Assembly: GCA_946481075.1 (NCBI GenBank) | Contig: CAMLMC010000001.1 | Span: 372,001 to 436,000 of the forward strand | DNA length: 64,000 nucleotides | DNA from: an uncultured Alphaproteobacteria bacterium | Lineage (GTDB): Bacteria; Pseudomonadota; Alphaproteobacteria; Micavibrionales; Micavibrionaceae | Direction: 5' to 3' | Shown here: in pieces, positions 53,730 through 62,528 of the stretch | Layout: each line of letters begins with the position of its first letter | Position numbering within the stretch: position 1 is the first letter of the stretch | Made by a program: the position numbers and the translations under genes | Notes under the pieces: model-generated | Databases searched by the model: none | What the model saw: only the letters and a program-made list of their open reading frames with translations | Told to the model about the DNA's origin: nothing

Positions 53730-55199
53730 ATGCCCATTCAAGTACTTATGCCCGCGCTTTCCCCGACAATGACGGAAGGCAACCTCGCCAAGTGGCACAA
53801 AAAAGAAGGCGATGAAATCAAGGCCGGTGATGTGATTGCCGAAATTGAAACCGACAAGGCGACGATGGAAGTCGAAGCCGTGGATGAAGGCATCCTTGGT
53901 AAAATCCTTGTTGGTGAAGGATCGCAAAACGTCGCCGTGAACACGCCGATTGCCGTTCTGTTGCAAGATGGCGAGAGCAACGACAATATCGATGCGAGCG
54001 CGAAGCAGGCTGATGCCAAACCGAATCTGGATATTCCCTGTATCCCAAATAGCTCCCCCCCTAACCCCCCCGCAGGCGGGGGGGTAGTGCGCAGCACTGG
54101 GGGGGAGATTGTATCTCAGCCAGCCGGTGCAAACATCGAAAACCGCGACATCCTTTATGCACAAGGTGTGGTGTTCGAGCCGCCGGTTTTTGATGAGGCG
54201 AAATTCTTCCAGTCCACAAAAACGCAAACCGTGCGCGAAGCGCTGCGTGATGCCATGGCCGAAGAAATGCGCAAGGATGAAAAAGTCTACATCATGGGTG
54301 AGGAAGTCGCCGAATATAATGGCGCGTACAAAGTTACCCAAGGTTTGCTGGATGAATTCGGCGCGAAGCGCGTGATCGATACGCCGATCACCGAACACGG
54401 TTTTGCCGGTATCGCCGTTGGCTCCGCGTTCAAAGGTTTGAAGCCGATTGTCGAGTTCATGACGATGAACTTCGCGATGCAGGCCATCGACCACATCATC
54501 AATTCCGCCGCCAAGACATTGTATATGGCGGGGGGTCAGCTTGGTTGTCCTATCGTCTTCCGTGGCCCGAATGGCGCGGCGGCACGCGTGGGCGCCCAGC
54601 ACTCCCAATCCTACGCCTCTTGGTACGGTCACGTGCCGGGATTGAAGGTCATCGCGCCTTGGTCTGCGTCGGACGCCAAAGGGTTGATGAAGGCCGCGAT
54701 CCGCGACCCGAACCCGGTTGTCATCCTCGAAAACGAAATCATGTACGGCCAGTCCTTTGAAGTGCCGACAGATGAAGATTACGTTATTCCACTCGGCCGC
54801 GCAAAGATTGAACGTGAAGGGAAAGACGTTACCATCGTTGCGTATTCCATCATGGTCGGCAAAGCCTTAAAAGCAGCGGAAGCGTTGGCCGAACAAGGGA
54901 TTGATGCGGAAGTCATCAACCTTCGCACCATTCGCCCGATCGACCGCTGGACGATTATTGAATCCGTCAAGAAAACAAACCGCCTGGTCTGTGTGGAAGA
55001 AGACTGGCCGTTCGCGGGCGTGAATGCCGAGATCGCAACGCTTGTCATGGAACATGCGTTCGATTACCTCGATGCGCCGGTGAAGCGCGTCAACGCAAAG
55101 GACGTACCTCTGCCTTACGCCGTTGGTCTGGAAGCACTCGCTTTGCCGCAGGCGGAACATATTGTTGAGGCTGTGAAGGAGGTTTGTTACCGGTCCTGA
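53730..55199 (+). CDS. pdhB: pyruvate dehydrogenase E1 beta subunit with lipoyl domain and repeat in linker
   Basis: E1 beta subunit of 489 residues. As in other alphaproteobacteria it carries an N-terminal lipoyl domain (residues 1-80, lipoylated Lys in [10 protein letters not shown]), then a linker, then the transketolase-like E1 beta domain from about residue 155 ([44 protein letters not shown]). The linker contains a 55-base family D repeat (54053-54107), giving [10 protein letters not shown] and RSTGGE. The N-terminal DNA is very similar to pdhC. An opposite-strand gene overlaps the last 110 bases. Confidence 0.97.
   Translation: MPIQVLMPALSPTMTEGNLAKWHKKEGDEIKAGDVIAEIETDKATMEVEAVDEGILGKILVGEGSQNVAVNTPIAVLLQDGESNDNIDASAKQADAKPNLDIPCIPNSSPPNPPAGGGVVRSTGGEIVSQPAGANIENRDILYAQGVVFEPPVFDEAKFFQSTKTQTVREALRDAMAEEMRKDEKVYIMGEEVAEYNGAYKVTQGLLDEFGAKRVIDTPITEHGFAGIAVGSAFKGLKPIVEFMTMNFAMQAIDHIINSAAKTLYMAGGQLGCPIVFRGPNGAAARVGAQHSQSYASWYGHVPGLKVIAPWSASDAKGLMKAAIRDPNPVVILENEIMYGQSFEVPTDEDYVIPLGRAKIEREGKDVTIVAYSIMVGKALKAAEALAEQGIDAEVINLRTIRPIDRWTIIESVKKTNRLVCVEEDWPFAGVNAEIATLVMEHAFDYLDAPVKRVNAKDVPLPYAVGLEALALPQAEHIVEAVKEVCYRS
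54053..54107. repeat. palindromic repeat, family D (copy 1), in frame inside pdhB
   Basis: A 55-base GC-rich element, CTCCCCCCCTAACCCCCCCG at the left and GCACTGGGGGGGAG at the right, with a CCCCCCCGCAGGCGGGGGGG inner stem. Read in frame as [19 protein letters not shown] near copy in the same frame is in pdhC at 55970-56024. Confidence 0.9.
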
Positions 55200-55512
55200 T
55201 CTCTTCCGCGGCGTCTTCCAGTTCCGCCTGTCGCGGCGTTAAAAACTGGATGGCGCGGAAATGATCGATAAGATTGCGTGTTGTTTGCGGATCGATGCCT
55301 TTGCCTTCCTCGAAATCTTTTTTCTTGGCCTTGATGCCAAAGGTTTCGCGAATGGTTGTATAGTCGATGTATTTGTTCGCAGACAATGTTTGAACGATAT
55401 CCGGGAAAAGCTCCTGAGAAATCAAATGCGATGTGGGAGCGATTTCCAAAAGCTCTTTAACTTCGTCGATCTTCAGGGGCGGGGTTTCAGGTTTTAAAAT
55501 ATCGTAGGACAT
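55090..55512 (-). CDS. unknown gene antisense between pdhB and pdhC
   Basis: A 140-residue charged protein that starts [18 protein letters not shown] and contains [20 protein letters not shown] and [19 protein letters not shown]. Its composition is natural and the stretch from 55200 to 55512 codes nothing on the other strand, so it is likely real. Its last 36 residues (Pro/Gln/Arg-rich) overlap pdhB antisense. No domain recognised. It lies inside the pdh cluster on the opposite strand, so pdhC needs its own promoter or readthrough. No clear ribosome-binding site at ATG 55512 (ATG 55524 also possible). Confidence 0.55.
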   Translation of the reverse strand: MSYDILKPETPPLKIDEVKELLEIAPTSHLISQELFPDIVQTLSANKYIDYTTIRETFGIKAKKKDFEEGKGIDPQTTRNLIDHFRAIQFLTPRQAELEDAAEEIRTGNKPPSQPQQYVPPAAKRVLPDQRRKAEVRPLR

Positions 55513-55619
55513 AGAATTACACACTATTGGCTTCGTCTAATTAATTCCATAATGATGACGATGGCTAAAGTCAAAACAAAAAATTAGAATTGTTGAATTA
55601 ACCAACAGGAACGAACGAA

Positions 55620-56942
55620 ATGCCGATTAAAGTTTTAATGCCCGCTTTGTCCCCAACCATGACAGAAGGCAACCTTGCCAAATGGCACAAAAAGGAAGGC
55701 GATATGGTGAAGGCCGGTGAGGTTATCGCCGAAATCGAAACCGACAAAGCGACGATGGAAGTCGAAGCCGTGGATGAGGGCAAGCTGGGCCGCATCCTCG
55801 TGCCAGCCGGAACGCAGGCGGTTAAGGTCAACGAGTTAATCGCCGTTCTCCTGGAAGAGGGCGAGAACGACAACGCGATTGATGCGGTTGTAAAGGGCGG
55901 CTCTGCACCCGCCGCCGCAACGCCGATGAATGTGATGCCGAGTTCGGAGAATTCATCCAAACCTCAAGGCTCCCCCCCTAACCCCCCCGCAGGCGGGGGG
56001 GCAGCGCGTAGCGCAGGGGGGGAGAAATCCGTCACTCAGAATGACAGCGGCAGAATTTTTGCAACGCCGCTCGCCAAACGCATCGCCAAGGACAAGGGCA
56101 TTAACCTTGCGACCGTTAAAGGCTCTGGCCCGCATGGCCGTATTGTGAAGGCCGATATCGAAGGCGCGAAGGCGGGTGCTGCTGCCCCGTCTGTTACAGG
56201 TGCAGCCGCGCCGCAATTGTCCGCCGATGAAAAGGTCAATGCGTACGGACAGATTTACACCGCCATTCCCAACAACAACATCAAGAAGATTACAGCCAAG
56301 CGTTTGCTGGAATCCAAAACCACGGTTCCCCACTTCTACCTCACCATCGATTGCAAGATCGATGATTTGATGAATGTCCGTGAGACGCTCAACAAGGCCG
56401 CGGGGAAAGAACCGGCCTATAAGCTCTCCGTCAACGATTTTGTCGTGAAGGCGTGCGCGATGGCGCTCAAAGCCTATCCGGCCGCGAATGTGTCGTGGAC
56501 GGATGAAGCCGTTCACCAGTTTAAACACGCCGATATTTCCGTGGCTGTTGCCACGCCGAACGGGTTGATCACGCCGATTGTCAAACAGGCCGAAGGTAAG
56601 GGTTTGCAGGCGATTTCAAACGAGATCAAAGACCTTGCCAAACGCGCGCGCGATGGAAAATTGAAGCCCGAAGAATTCCAGGGAGGTACGTTCACCGTAT
56701 CGAACCTTGGCATGTTCGGCATTTCGAATTTCCAGGCAATCATCAACCCGCCGCAAAGCTGTATCCTCGCCGTCGGTGCGGGTGAAGAGCGCGTCTATGC
56801 CGAGAATGGCCAGATAAAGACAGGCATGTTTATGACCTGCACGCTTTCCACCGACCACCGCACGGTCGATGGCGCTGTGGGCGCGGAATTCCTGCAATAC
56901 GTGAAGCGGTTCATTGAAAATCCGGCGACGATGCTGCTGTAG
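55620..56942 (+). CDS. pdhC: pyruvate dehydrogenase E2 component, dihydrolipoyl acetyltransferase
   Basis: Core acetyltransferase of the complex, 440 residues. Order of domains: lipoyl domain (residues 1-80, [10 protein letters not shown]), repeat-containing linker, peripheral subunit-binding domain at about residues 145-180 (ATPLAKRIAKDKGINLATVK), and the catalytic domain from about residue 215 ending with the active-site His/Asp motif STDHRTVDGAVGAEFL. The 55-base family D repeat at 55970-56024 is in the linker at residues 118-135, in the same frame as in pdhB, and is followed by a short family A end fragment (56027-56043). The AGGAACG ribosome-binding site is adequate. Confidence 0.97.
   Translation: MPIKVLMPALSPTMTEGNLAKWHKKEGDMVKAGEVIAEIETDKATMEVEAVDEGKLGRILVPAGTQAVKVNELIAVLLEEGENDNAIDAVVKGGSAPAAATPMNVMPSSENSSKPQGSPPNPPAGGGAARSAGGEKSVTQNDSGRIFATPLAKRIAKDKGINLATVKGSGPHGRIVKADIEGAKAGAAAPSVTGAAAPQLSADEKVNAYGQIYTAIPNNNIKKITAKRLLESKTTVPHFYLTIDCKIDDLMNVRETLNKAAGKEPAYKLSVNDFVVKACAMALKAYPAANVSWTDEAVHQFKHADISVAVATPNGLITPIVKQAEGKGLQAISNEIKDLAKRARDGKLKPEEFQGGTFTVSNLGMFGISNFQAIINPPQSCILAVGAGEERVYAENGQIKTGMFMTCTLSTDHRTVDGAVGAEFLQYVKRFIENPATMLL
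55970..56024. repeat. palindromic repeat, family D (copy 2), in frame inside pdhC
   Basis: Same 55-base length and arms as the pdhB copy, differing at a few central bases. Translated as [18 protein letters not shown] in the linker after the lipoyl domain. A piece of the family A end (CACTCAGAATGAC) follows at about 56030. Confidence 0.9.
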
Positions 56943-56945
56943 GGA

Positions 56946-57776
56946 ATGATCATAGACTGGCAAATATTCGACGGGGTGGAGGTGCAGGTATTCAAACCTA
57001 TGATGCCAAGCCGTGAAGCCATTCTGTTTTGTCCCGGCTTTCCGGGGGCGGGGGCCGCGTTGTTTGAAAACGGCCATGCGCAAAATATTGTGAATGCGGG
57101 ATATAGCCTGTACGTCATTCATCATAAGGGTACGCGCACTGATACACCGGAGATGTCGGCCTTTAGCCTGAACAATGCGCAGCGCTTGGCGCAGGCACAG
57201 GCCAAAGACGAAAAACATCTGGGCGGCGGGCCCGTGAGCATGGATGAACTCTTGATCGAGCCATTGCCGGTTCTAAAGCGCCTGTGCAATGCTTTTAAAA
57301 CCGTGCATGTCATCGGCAATAGTTTTGGTGCGCTCTCCGGCCTCTGGTCACTCACGGAAGACGGCGTGCCGCAGGAAAAGATCGGCGCCCTGATATTGCT
57401 GGCGGGGGCGCAGGGTGTGGATGATGGCAGCGAGGAGTGCATCATGCGCATCTGGAAGAAGGAGTTTATCGAAAAACCGGTTGTGGCGATGCAGCTCGAT
57501 ATGCCGGACACGGAGGGCGCGATTGCGAGCGTTGCCAAGGCCTATAAAGAATTACCGGAGCGTGTGAAGGCCGGTCTGGCCGACCATATCCGTCTGACCT
57601 ATATCGTCATCAAGGCGGACGAGCTTTTGAAGGTTTCCGACACCATGGCGTTTCGCGCGGCGATTGGCGGGCGCGGCGACATAGTGATCGATACGGAAGA
57701 AAAAGGGAATGAGAATTTCAGCGCGCATTACACGCCGAATTTGAAAACGGAAGATTTAATAAAACTATTAAACTGA
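56946..57776 (+). CDS. alpha/beta hydrolase-fold protein
   Basis: A 276-residue protein with an alpha/beta hydrolase layout: ILFCPGFPGAGAALFENG as the oxyanion-hole loop and VIGNSFGALSGLW as the nucleophile elbow (G-x-S-x-G, Ser near residue 123); the acid and His are less certain (possibly Asp in the DSTEEKGN-type region and His near HYTPN). Substrate unknown. It lies 3 bases after pdhC and probably belongs to the same transcript, which suggests a role near acetyl-CoA or the complex (inference). A family A repeat separates it from lpd. Confidence 0.78.
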   Translation: MIIDWQIFDGVEVQVFKPMMPSREAILFCPGFPGAGAALFENGHAQNIVNAGYSLYVIHHKGTRTDTPEMSAFSLNNAQRLAQAQAKDEKHLGGGPVSMDELLIEPLPVLKRLCNAFKTVHVIGNSFGALSGLWSLTEDGVPQEKIGALILLAGAQGVDDGSEECIMRIWKKEFIEKPVVAMQLDMPDTEGAIASVAKAYKELPERVKAGLADHIRLTYIVIKADELLKVSDTMAFRAAIGGRGDIVIDTEEKGNENFSAHYTPNLKTEDLIKLLN

Positions 57777-57777
57777 T

Positions 57778-57835
57778 GTCATTCTGAGTGAAACGAAGAA
57801 TCCCCCTGGAGATCCTTCACTGCGTTCAGGATGAC
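57778..57835. repeat. palindromic repeat, family A (copy 6), before lpd
   Basis: Begins GTCATTCTGAGTGAAACGAA directly after the hydrolase stop (TGA-TGTC) and ends GCGTTCAGGATGAC just before the lpd ribosome-binding site AAGGAAAAG. It forms the leader of lpd. Confidence 0.9.
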
Positions 57836-57854
57836 AAAGACAAGGAAAAGAAAA

Positions 57855-59258
57855 ATGAGCGATAAAGCATTTGATGTGGTGGTGATTGGTGGCGGTCCGG
57901 GTGGGTATGTGGCGGCGATACGCGCGGCACAACTCGGCATGAAGGCGGCGGTGGTGGAAGCCAACCATCTGGGCGGGATTTGTTTGAACTGGGGTTGTAT
58001 TCCGACGAAAGCACTCCTGCGTTCCGCCGAAGTGTATCATTTGATGCAGCATGCGGATGCGTATGGTCTTTCCGCGACCGGCGTGTCGTTCGATATCAAG
58101 AAAATTGTTGAACGCTCCCGCGGTGTCGCGAAGCAATTGTCCGGCGGGATCGGCCATTTGCTCAAGAAGAACAAGGTTGCCGTGTTTGACGGGTATGGAA
58201 AACTGCTCGGCAAGGGCAAGGTGGAAGTGTCCAAGGACGGCAAGAAGACCGACGAGATCACGGGCAAGCATATCATCATCGCAACCGGTGCGCGGGCGCG
58301 GCAAATTCCGGGTCTGGAACCCGATGGGAAATTGATCTGGACATACCGCGAGGCGATGGTGCCGGACTTCATGCCGAAATCTTTGGTAGTTGTCGGATCG
58401 GGCGCGATCGGGATTGAATTTGCGTCGTTCTACCGCACGCTTGGCGCGGAGGTGACCGTCATCGAGATGATGGACCGCGTGATGCCGGTGGAAGACGAAG
58501 AAATTTCCGGCATGGCCAAGAAGGCGTTTGAAAAACAGGGCATGAAAATTCTGCTCGGTGCCAAAACGACGAAATTCGAAAAGGGCGCGAACAATGTGAC
58601 CGTCCATGTCGAAGTGGGCGGCAAGGTTGAAAAGATTACGGCGGACCGCGTGATCATGGCGGTCGGCATTGTGGCGAACACCGACAATATCGGCCTTGAG
58701 AATGTGCCGGGCGTCAAGCTGGACCGCGGGCATATCGTGACCGATGGTTACCTGAAGACAGGTGAAGCGGGCGTGTATGCGATCGGCGATGTGACCGGCG
58801 CGCCGTGGCTGGCGCACAAGGCATCGCATGAAGGCGTGATCTGCGTCGAGAAAATTGCGGGCGTCAAGGATGTTCACCCGATGGTGAAGAGCAATATTCC
58901 GGGCTGTACCTACTGTCATCCGCAGGTGGCGTCCGTTGGCCTCACCGAAAAGGCCGCGAAGGAAAAAGGGCTTGATATCAAGGTCGGCAAGTTCCCGTTC
59001 GTTGGCAACGGCAAGGCGATTGCGCTTGGGGAGCCGGAAGGTCTGGTCAAGACGATTTTTGATGCCAAGACGGGTGAATTGCTCGGCGCGCATATGATCG
59101 GCGCGGAAGTGACGGAGATGATCCAAGGCTATGTGATCGGCAAGACCAACGAACTGACCGAAGCCGAATATATGCACACGGTGTTTGCGCATCCGACGCT
59201 GTCCGAGATGATGCATGAGAGTGTGCTCAGTGCGTATGGGAAGGCGATCCATTTTTAA
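57855..59258 (+). CDS. lpdA: dihydrolipoamide dehydrogenase
   Basis: FAD/NAD-dependent E3 subunit that reoxidises dihydrolipoyl groups of the pyruvate (and 2-oxoglutarate) dehydrogenase complexes. The 467-residue protein has the FAD-binding VVVIGGGPGGYVAAI, the redox-active GGICLNWGCIPTKALL (two Cys), the NAD-binding VVVGSGAIGIEFASFY and the C-terminal His region (HTVFAHPTLSEMMHESV). The ATG at 57855 follows AAGGAAAAG; an ATG at 57831 lies inside the repeat. Confidence 0.97.
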   Translation: MSDKAFDVVVIGGGPGGYVAAIRAAQLGMKAAVVEANHLGGICLNWGCIPTKALLRSAEVYHLMQHADAYGLSATGVSFDIKKIVERSRGVAKQLSGGIGHLLKKNKVAVFDGYGKLLGKGKVEVSKDGKKTDEITGKHIIIATGARARQIPGLEPDGKLIWTYREAMVPDFMPKSLVVVGSGAIGIEFASFYRTLGAEVTVIEMMDRVMPVEDEEISGMAKKAFEKQGMKILLGAKTTKFEKGANNVTVHVEVGGKVEKITADRVIMAVGIVANTDNIGLENVPGVKLDRGHIVTDGYLKTGEAGVYAIGDVTGAPWLAHKASHEGVICVEKIAGVKDVHPMVKSNIPGCTYCHPQVASVGLTEKAAKEKGLDIKVGKFPFVGNGKAIALGEPEGLVKTIFDAKTGELLGAHMIGAEVTEMIQGYVIGKTNELTEAEYMHTVFAHPTLSEMMHESVLSAYGKAIHF

Positions 59259-59260
59259 TC

Positions 59261-59710
59261 ATGGAATCTACACTTATAATCATTTTGGTTCTGCTAGTAA
59301 TCGTTTCTATTTTTGGCAAACGCACTACATATCAAAATGGTCGAACTGAGTATTTAGCCGATGGGACTTGGAATCTAAGAACTCCTCAAAATAAACTTGT
59401 TGAAGTAGTCGGAGAAAGTTATAGAAATTCTGATGGTGTAAGCAGGCAACAGGTTATTCAGAAGCTGCGAATAGGGGATAATATTAATCTTATCCCCGAA
59501 CCAAATAACCCACACTCTGAAAGCGGGAAATGTGTGGCGGTTTGGTGCAAATTCGGACAAATTGGATATTTACCAGAATATGATGAAGACTCGGAGCTTA
59601 TTTTTGATAGGCTTATAGAAAATAAAGGCGTTTCCGCTGTGGTTTTGGATATACTAGGTGGAATAAAAGATAAACCACACTTTGGTGTTTGGTTAGATGT
59701 AGATATCTAA
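59261..59710 (+). CDS. membrane-anchored HIRAN-like protein
   Basis: A 149-residue protein with an N-terminal hydrophobic segment (STLIIILVLLVIVSIFG) and a C-terminal domain from about residue 45 whose pattern matches HIRAN: VVGESYRNSDGVSRQQVI, RIGDNINLIPEPNNPHSESG, AVWCKFGQIGYLPEYDED. HIRAN domains bind DNA ends or ligands in several contexts, usually fused to helicases; an isolated membrane form is not familiar to me. The coding region is clearly more AT-rich than both neighbours and has no obvious ribosome-binding site, so it is probably transferred. It lies two bases after lpd and 15 before lipA. Confidence 0.75.
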   Translation: MESTLIIILVLLVIVSIFGKRTTYQNGRTEYLADGTWNLRTPQNKLVEVVGESYRNSDGVSRQQVIQKLRIGDNINLIPEPNNPHSESGKCVAVWCKFGQIGYLPEYDEDSELIFDRLIENKGVSAVVLDILGGIKDKPHFGVWLDVDI

Positions 59711-59725
59711 CTATGGAAGTTAAAC

Positions 59726-60691
59726 ATGACCTATAACCCAGACCTCCTAGACCGCAAAAAGCGGCACCCTGAGAAGCAGAAGAATCCGGATCGCCCGATG
59801 GGGAAGAAACCGGACTGGATTCGTGTGAAGGCGCCGCAGGGTAAGGTCTATTCGGAAACGCTGGCGACCGTGAAGGGCCTCAAGCTCACCACCGTGTGCG
59901 AAGAGGCGGGATGCCCGAACATTGGCGAGTGCTGGGAAAAACAACACGCGACCTTCATGATTATGGGCGAGGTGTGTACGCGCGCCTGTTCGTTCTGTAA
60001 CGTCGCGACCGGCAAGCCGAACGAGCTGGACAAGTACGAGCCTTTGCGCGTTGGTGTCGCCGTCGAGCAGATGGGGCTCAAGCACGTTGTCGTGACATCC
60101 GTGGACCGTGATGATCTGGAAGATTCCGGCGCCGACCATTTCGTGAAAACAATCGGTGCCATACGTTTCAAGGCGCCGGACACGACGATTGAAATTCTGC
60201 CCGGCGATTTCCGCGGGAATATTCCCGATATCGATGCCGTCATTCGCGCCCGTCCCGATGTGTTCAACCATAACCTTGAAACCGTGCCGCGTTTGTACCC
60301 GACCATTCGTCCGGGGGCGCGGTATTTCAGATCGCTCCGTTTGCTGGAGCGCGTCAAGGAAGTCGATCCGTCGATCTTTACCAAATCCGGCCTGATGGTC
60401 GGGCTTGGCGAGACGAAGGAAGAGATTGCGCAGGTGATGGATGATATGCGCGCCGCCGATATCGATTTCATTACGATTGGTCAGTATTTGCAGCCCAGCC
60501 CGAAACATGCGCCGGTCATGCATTTCTGGACGCCGGAAGAGTTTGAAGGTTTGGAGAAGATGGCGCGTGCCAAGGGATTCCTGATGGTGTCGGCCACACC
60601 ATTGACCCGTTCCAGCTATCACGCGGGCGAGGATTTCGAACGCCTGCGCAAGGCGCGTCAGGAAAAGCTCACCAAGCTTGCCGCCGAGTAG
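59726..60691 (+). CDS. lipA: lipoyl synthase
   Basis: Radical SAM enzyme that inserts two sulfurs into octanoyl groups on E2 and GcvH. The 321-residue protein has the auxiliary cluster cysteines in [13 protein letters not shown], the radical [13 protein letters not shown] motif and the C-terminal [10 protein letters not shown] with the Ser that ligates the auxiliary cluster. It directly serves the lipoylated PdhB, PdhC and the related complexes encoded nearby. The N-terminal basic extension ([14 protein letters not shown]) is normal for alphaproteobacteria. Confidence 0.98.
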   Translation: MTYNPDLLDRKKRHPEKQKNPDRPMGKKPDWIRVKAPQGKVYSETLATVKGLKLTTVCEEAGCPNIGECWEKQHATFMIMGEVCTRACSFCNVATGKPNELDKYEPLRVGVAVEQMGLKHVVVTSVDRDDLEDSGADHFVKTIGAIRFKAPDTTIEILPGDFRGNIPDIDAVIRARPDVFNHNLETVPRLYPTIRPGARYFRSLRLLERVKEVDPSIFTKSGLMVGLGETKEEIAQVMDDMRAADIDFITIGQYLQPSPKHAPVMHFWTPEEFEGLEKMARAKGFLMVSATPLTRSSYHAGEDFERLRKARQEKLTKLAAE

Positions 60692-60700
60692 ACGGGCCTG

Positions 60701-61141
60701 ATGCTTAAACATTTAGAACAGAAGCTGCTGCCATATACGCCGGAACAGATGTTCGCGCTTGTCGCGGATGTCGGCTCTTACAAGGAATTTGTGCCGTGGT
60801 GTATCGCGTCCCGCATTAACAAGCGCGAAAGCGAGGACGTTTTTTATGCCGATCTGGTGGTGGGATATAAGGTGTTCCGCGAGCGTTTTTCATCAAAAGT
60901 CATGTTGGACGCGCCGAACGAAATCACGATTGAATATCTGAAAGGCCCCTTGAAAAACCTGCGCAATCGTTGGCAGTTCATTCGCCAGCCGGACAATACA
61001 TGCCTGATCGATTTTTCCGTGGAATTCGAATTCACCAACGGCGCGCTTCAGGCGCTCGCCAACATGTTCTTCAACGAAGTGGTAAAGCGCATGGTGGGCG
61101 CGTTCGAGGCGAGGGCGCAGGAACTGTACGGTTCCCGCTAA
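60701..61141 (+). CDS. ratA: RatA/Coq10-type SRPBCC protein
   Basis: A 146-residue START-like protein beginning LPYTPEQMFALVADVGSYKEF, with FVPWCIASRINKRE, and a C-terminal helix (VKRMVGAFEARAQELY). The family contains yeast Coq10 (coenzyme Q chaperone) and E. coli RatA (ribosome association toxin); in this genomic place after lipA it is commonly annotated as ubiquinone-binding or RatA-like. The exact role cannot be decided here. The start at 60701 is 9 bases after lipA. Confidence 0.88.
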   Translation: MLKHLEQKLLPYTPEQMFALVADVGSYKEFVPWCIASRINKRESEDVFYADLVVGYKVFRERFSSKVMLDAPNEITIEYLKGPLKNLRNRWQFIRQPDNTCLIDFSVEFEFTNGALQALANMFFNEVVKRMVGAFEARAQELYGSR

Positions 61142-62049
61142 ACGCTTTCCCCGCTGTAATGCGGATAGCGGTAGGATTTTTGCACGCTGCCGCCGCCTGT
61201 GGTTTCAAAATCCGTTGTGATGGCGCGATTGAGACGCATTTCATCCCAGCCGGACATATGCAGGACGCCGATTTCGTTGTGCGGCGTGAAGGGCTCCACA
61301 AACGCTTGCTTTTCCTCATCCCAAAGCGGTTTGAACTGGCAGAGCCAATGTGTCCATGCGGGCAGGATATCCATGGGGTATTTTTCCAGATGGCCGAGGA
61401 TGCCGAGCGAGAGTTGCTCGGCGGTGAAAATCTTTCCTTTTTTCAGCGCAGACAGCAAAATTTCCTGCCAGCGTTTCCAGTGCGGCGCGTCGGCGCGCAT
61501 GGCGAACATGCCGGCAAGCAGAACGTTATAAGGATATAATTCCTTGGCTTTTTGAATGCCGAAGGCCTCCTTTGCGTTGCTGAAATAAAATCCGCGCAAC
61601 TTGATAGGCAGGGGGCCGAGCCATTTCAGGCGGATCTGTCGTGGATAGGCCCGGTCAACCTGTGACGTCAGCGCCATCTTGCCGGACTGGGCCGCGTCGA
61701 TGAACATTTGCACCGGTTCCCATCGCTGAATCCATGTGTCCGCATCCATCCACACAATGGTTTCATAACCCGGAAAATAATCGGGCAGGAAGGGGCGACA
61801 AATGCAGGATTTGAGATAGTCCTTGCCCTTGATCTTGCTGGCAGGCAGATCGCACGGCCATTGCGCATCTATGACGTTGCAGCCCATGGCCCGCAGCGTT
61901 TGCACATTCGCGTCGGTCAAGCCGGCATTGAGAATACCGATATCGATGCCTTCGCTTTCACGGAAACGGCGCACCGAATGGACCCATTCGACAAGCATGG
62001 GAAAGTAATTGGTGTCGGACGAAGAGACAAAGATGGTTTTATTGATCAT
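61138..62049 (-). CDS. glycosyltransferase with DxD motif, family not certain
   Basis: A 303-residue protein with GT-A-type layout: KTIFVSSSDTNYFPMLVEWVHSV, and YETIVWMDADTWIQRWE with the DxD metal/sugar-nucleotide site. Later parts (FSNAKEAFGIQKAKELY, EQLSLGILGHL) suggest a GT8- or GT27-like fold. The donor and acceptor are unknown. It overlaps the next gene on the same strand by ATGA at 62049 and ratA on the other strand by 4 bases. It may serve surface glycans. Confidence 0.75.
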   Translation of the reverse strand: MINKTIFVSSSDTNYFPMLVEWVHSVRRFRESEGIDIGILNAGLTDANVQTLRAMGCNVIDAQWPCDLPASKIKGKDYLKSCICRPFLPDYFPGYETIVWMDADTWIQRWEPVQMFIDAAQSGKMALTSQVDRAYPRQIRLKWLGPLPIKLRGFYFSNAKEAFGIQKAKELYPYNVLLAGMFAMRADAPHWKRWQEILLSALKKGKIFTAEQLSLGILGHLEKYPMDILPAWTHWLCQFKPLWDEEKQAFVEPFTPHNEIGVLHMSGWDEMRLNRAITTDFETTGGGSVQKSYRYPHYSGESV

Positions 62050-62528
62050 GGGGCATTGCCGATTGTATCGATTAAAAGTTCGAGCGCTTTTTCACAGGTC
62101 GCCTGTCGGATGCTCACCCTGTCACCGTCAAAATTGTTCCTGGTAACGACCGGATCGCGATTCTGCAAGGCCACGGCGATATACACCAGGCCAACAGGTT
62201 TTTCCGGTGTGCCGCCATTCGGCCCCGCAATGCCCGTCACCGCCACCGCAATATCGGCATGTGAATTTTTAAGCGCGCCGAAGGCCATTTCGCGAGCGGT
62301 TTGTTCGCTGACCGCGCCATATGTTTCGATGGTGGCGGAATTTACGCCCAGTTCTTCTATTTTCGCTTCGTTGGAATAGGTAACAAAGCCGCGTTCGAAA
62401 ATGGCAGAGGAACCGGAGCGGTCCGTCACCGCCGCCGCGATCATGCCGCCCGTGCAGGATTCCGCCGTCACAAGACGCATGTTTTTATCCATGAGCAGCA
62501 AGGAGAGTTCTTCAACCAGCGAGTGCAT
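62046..62528 (-). CDS. pncC: nicotinamide-nucleotide amidohydrolase (CinA C-terminal type)
   Basis: Hydrolyses nicotinamide mononucleotide to nicotinate mononucleotide in NAD recycling. The 160-residue single-domain protein has the catalytic-Ser block VTAESCTGGMIAAAVTDRSGSS and the VTGIAGPNGGTPEKPVGLVYI signature. The COG1058 N-terminal domain of the full CinA is absent. It overlaps pgpA by 17 bases and the glycosyltransferase by 4, so the three are one operon. Confidence 0.93.
   Translation of the reverse strand: MHSLVEELSLLLMDKNMRLVTAESCTGGMIAAAVTDRSGSSAIFERGFVTYSNEAKIEELGVNSATIETYGAVSEQTAREMAFGALKNSHADIAVAVTGIAGPNGGTPEKPVGLVYIAVALQNRDPVVTRNNFDGDRVSIRQATCEKALELLIDTIGNAP

Noticed and set aside
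53730..55760. Near-identical 5' ends of pdhB and pdhC taken as a duplication artefact
   Set aside because: Both encode an N-terminal lipoyl domain, normal for alphaproteobacterial PdhB and E2, so homology of the domains explains it (possibly with gene conversion).
57768..59252. Minus-strand frame of 494 codons opposite lpd
   Set aside because: It is antisense to an obvious dihydrolipoamide dehydrogenase, and has the His/Arg-rich composition typical of shadow frames.
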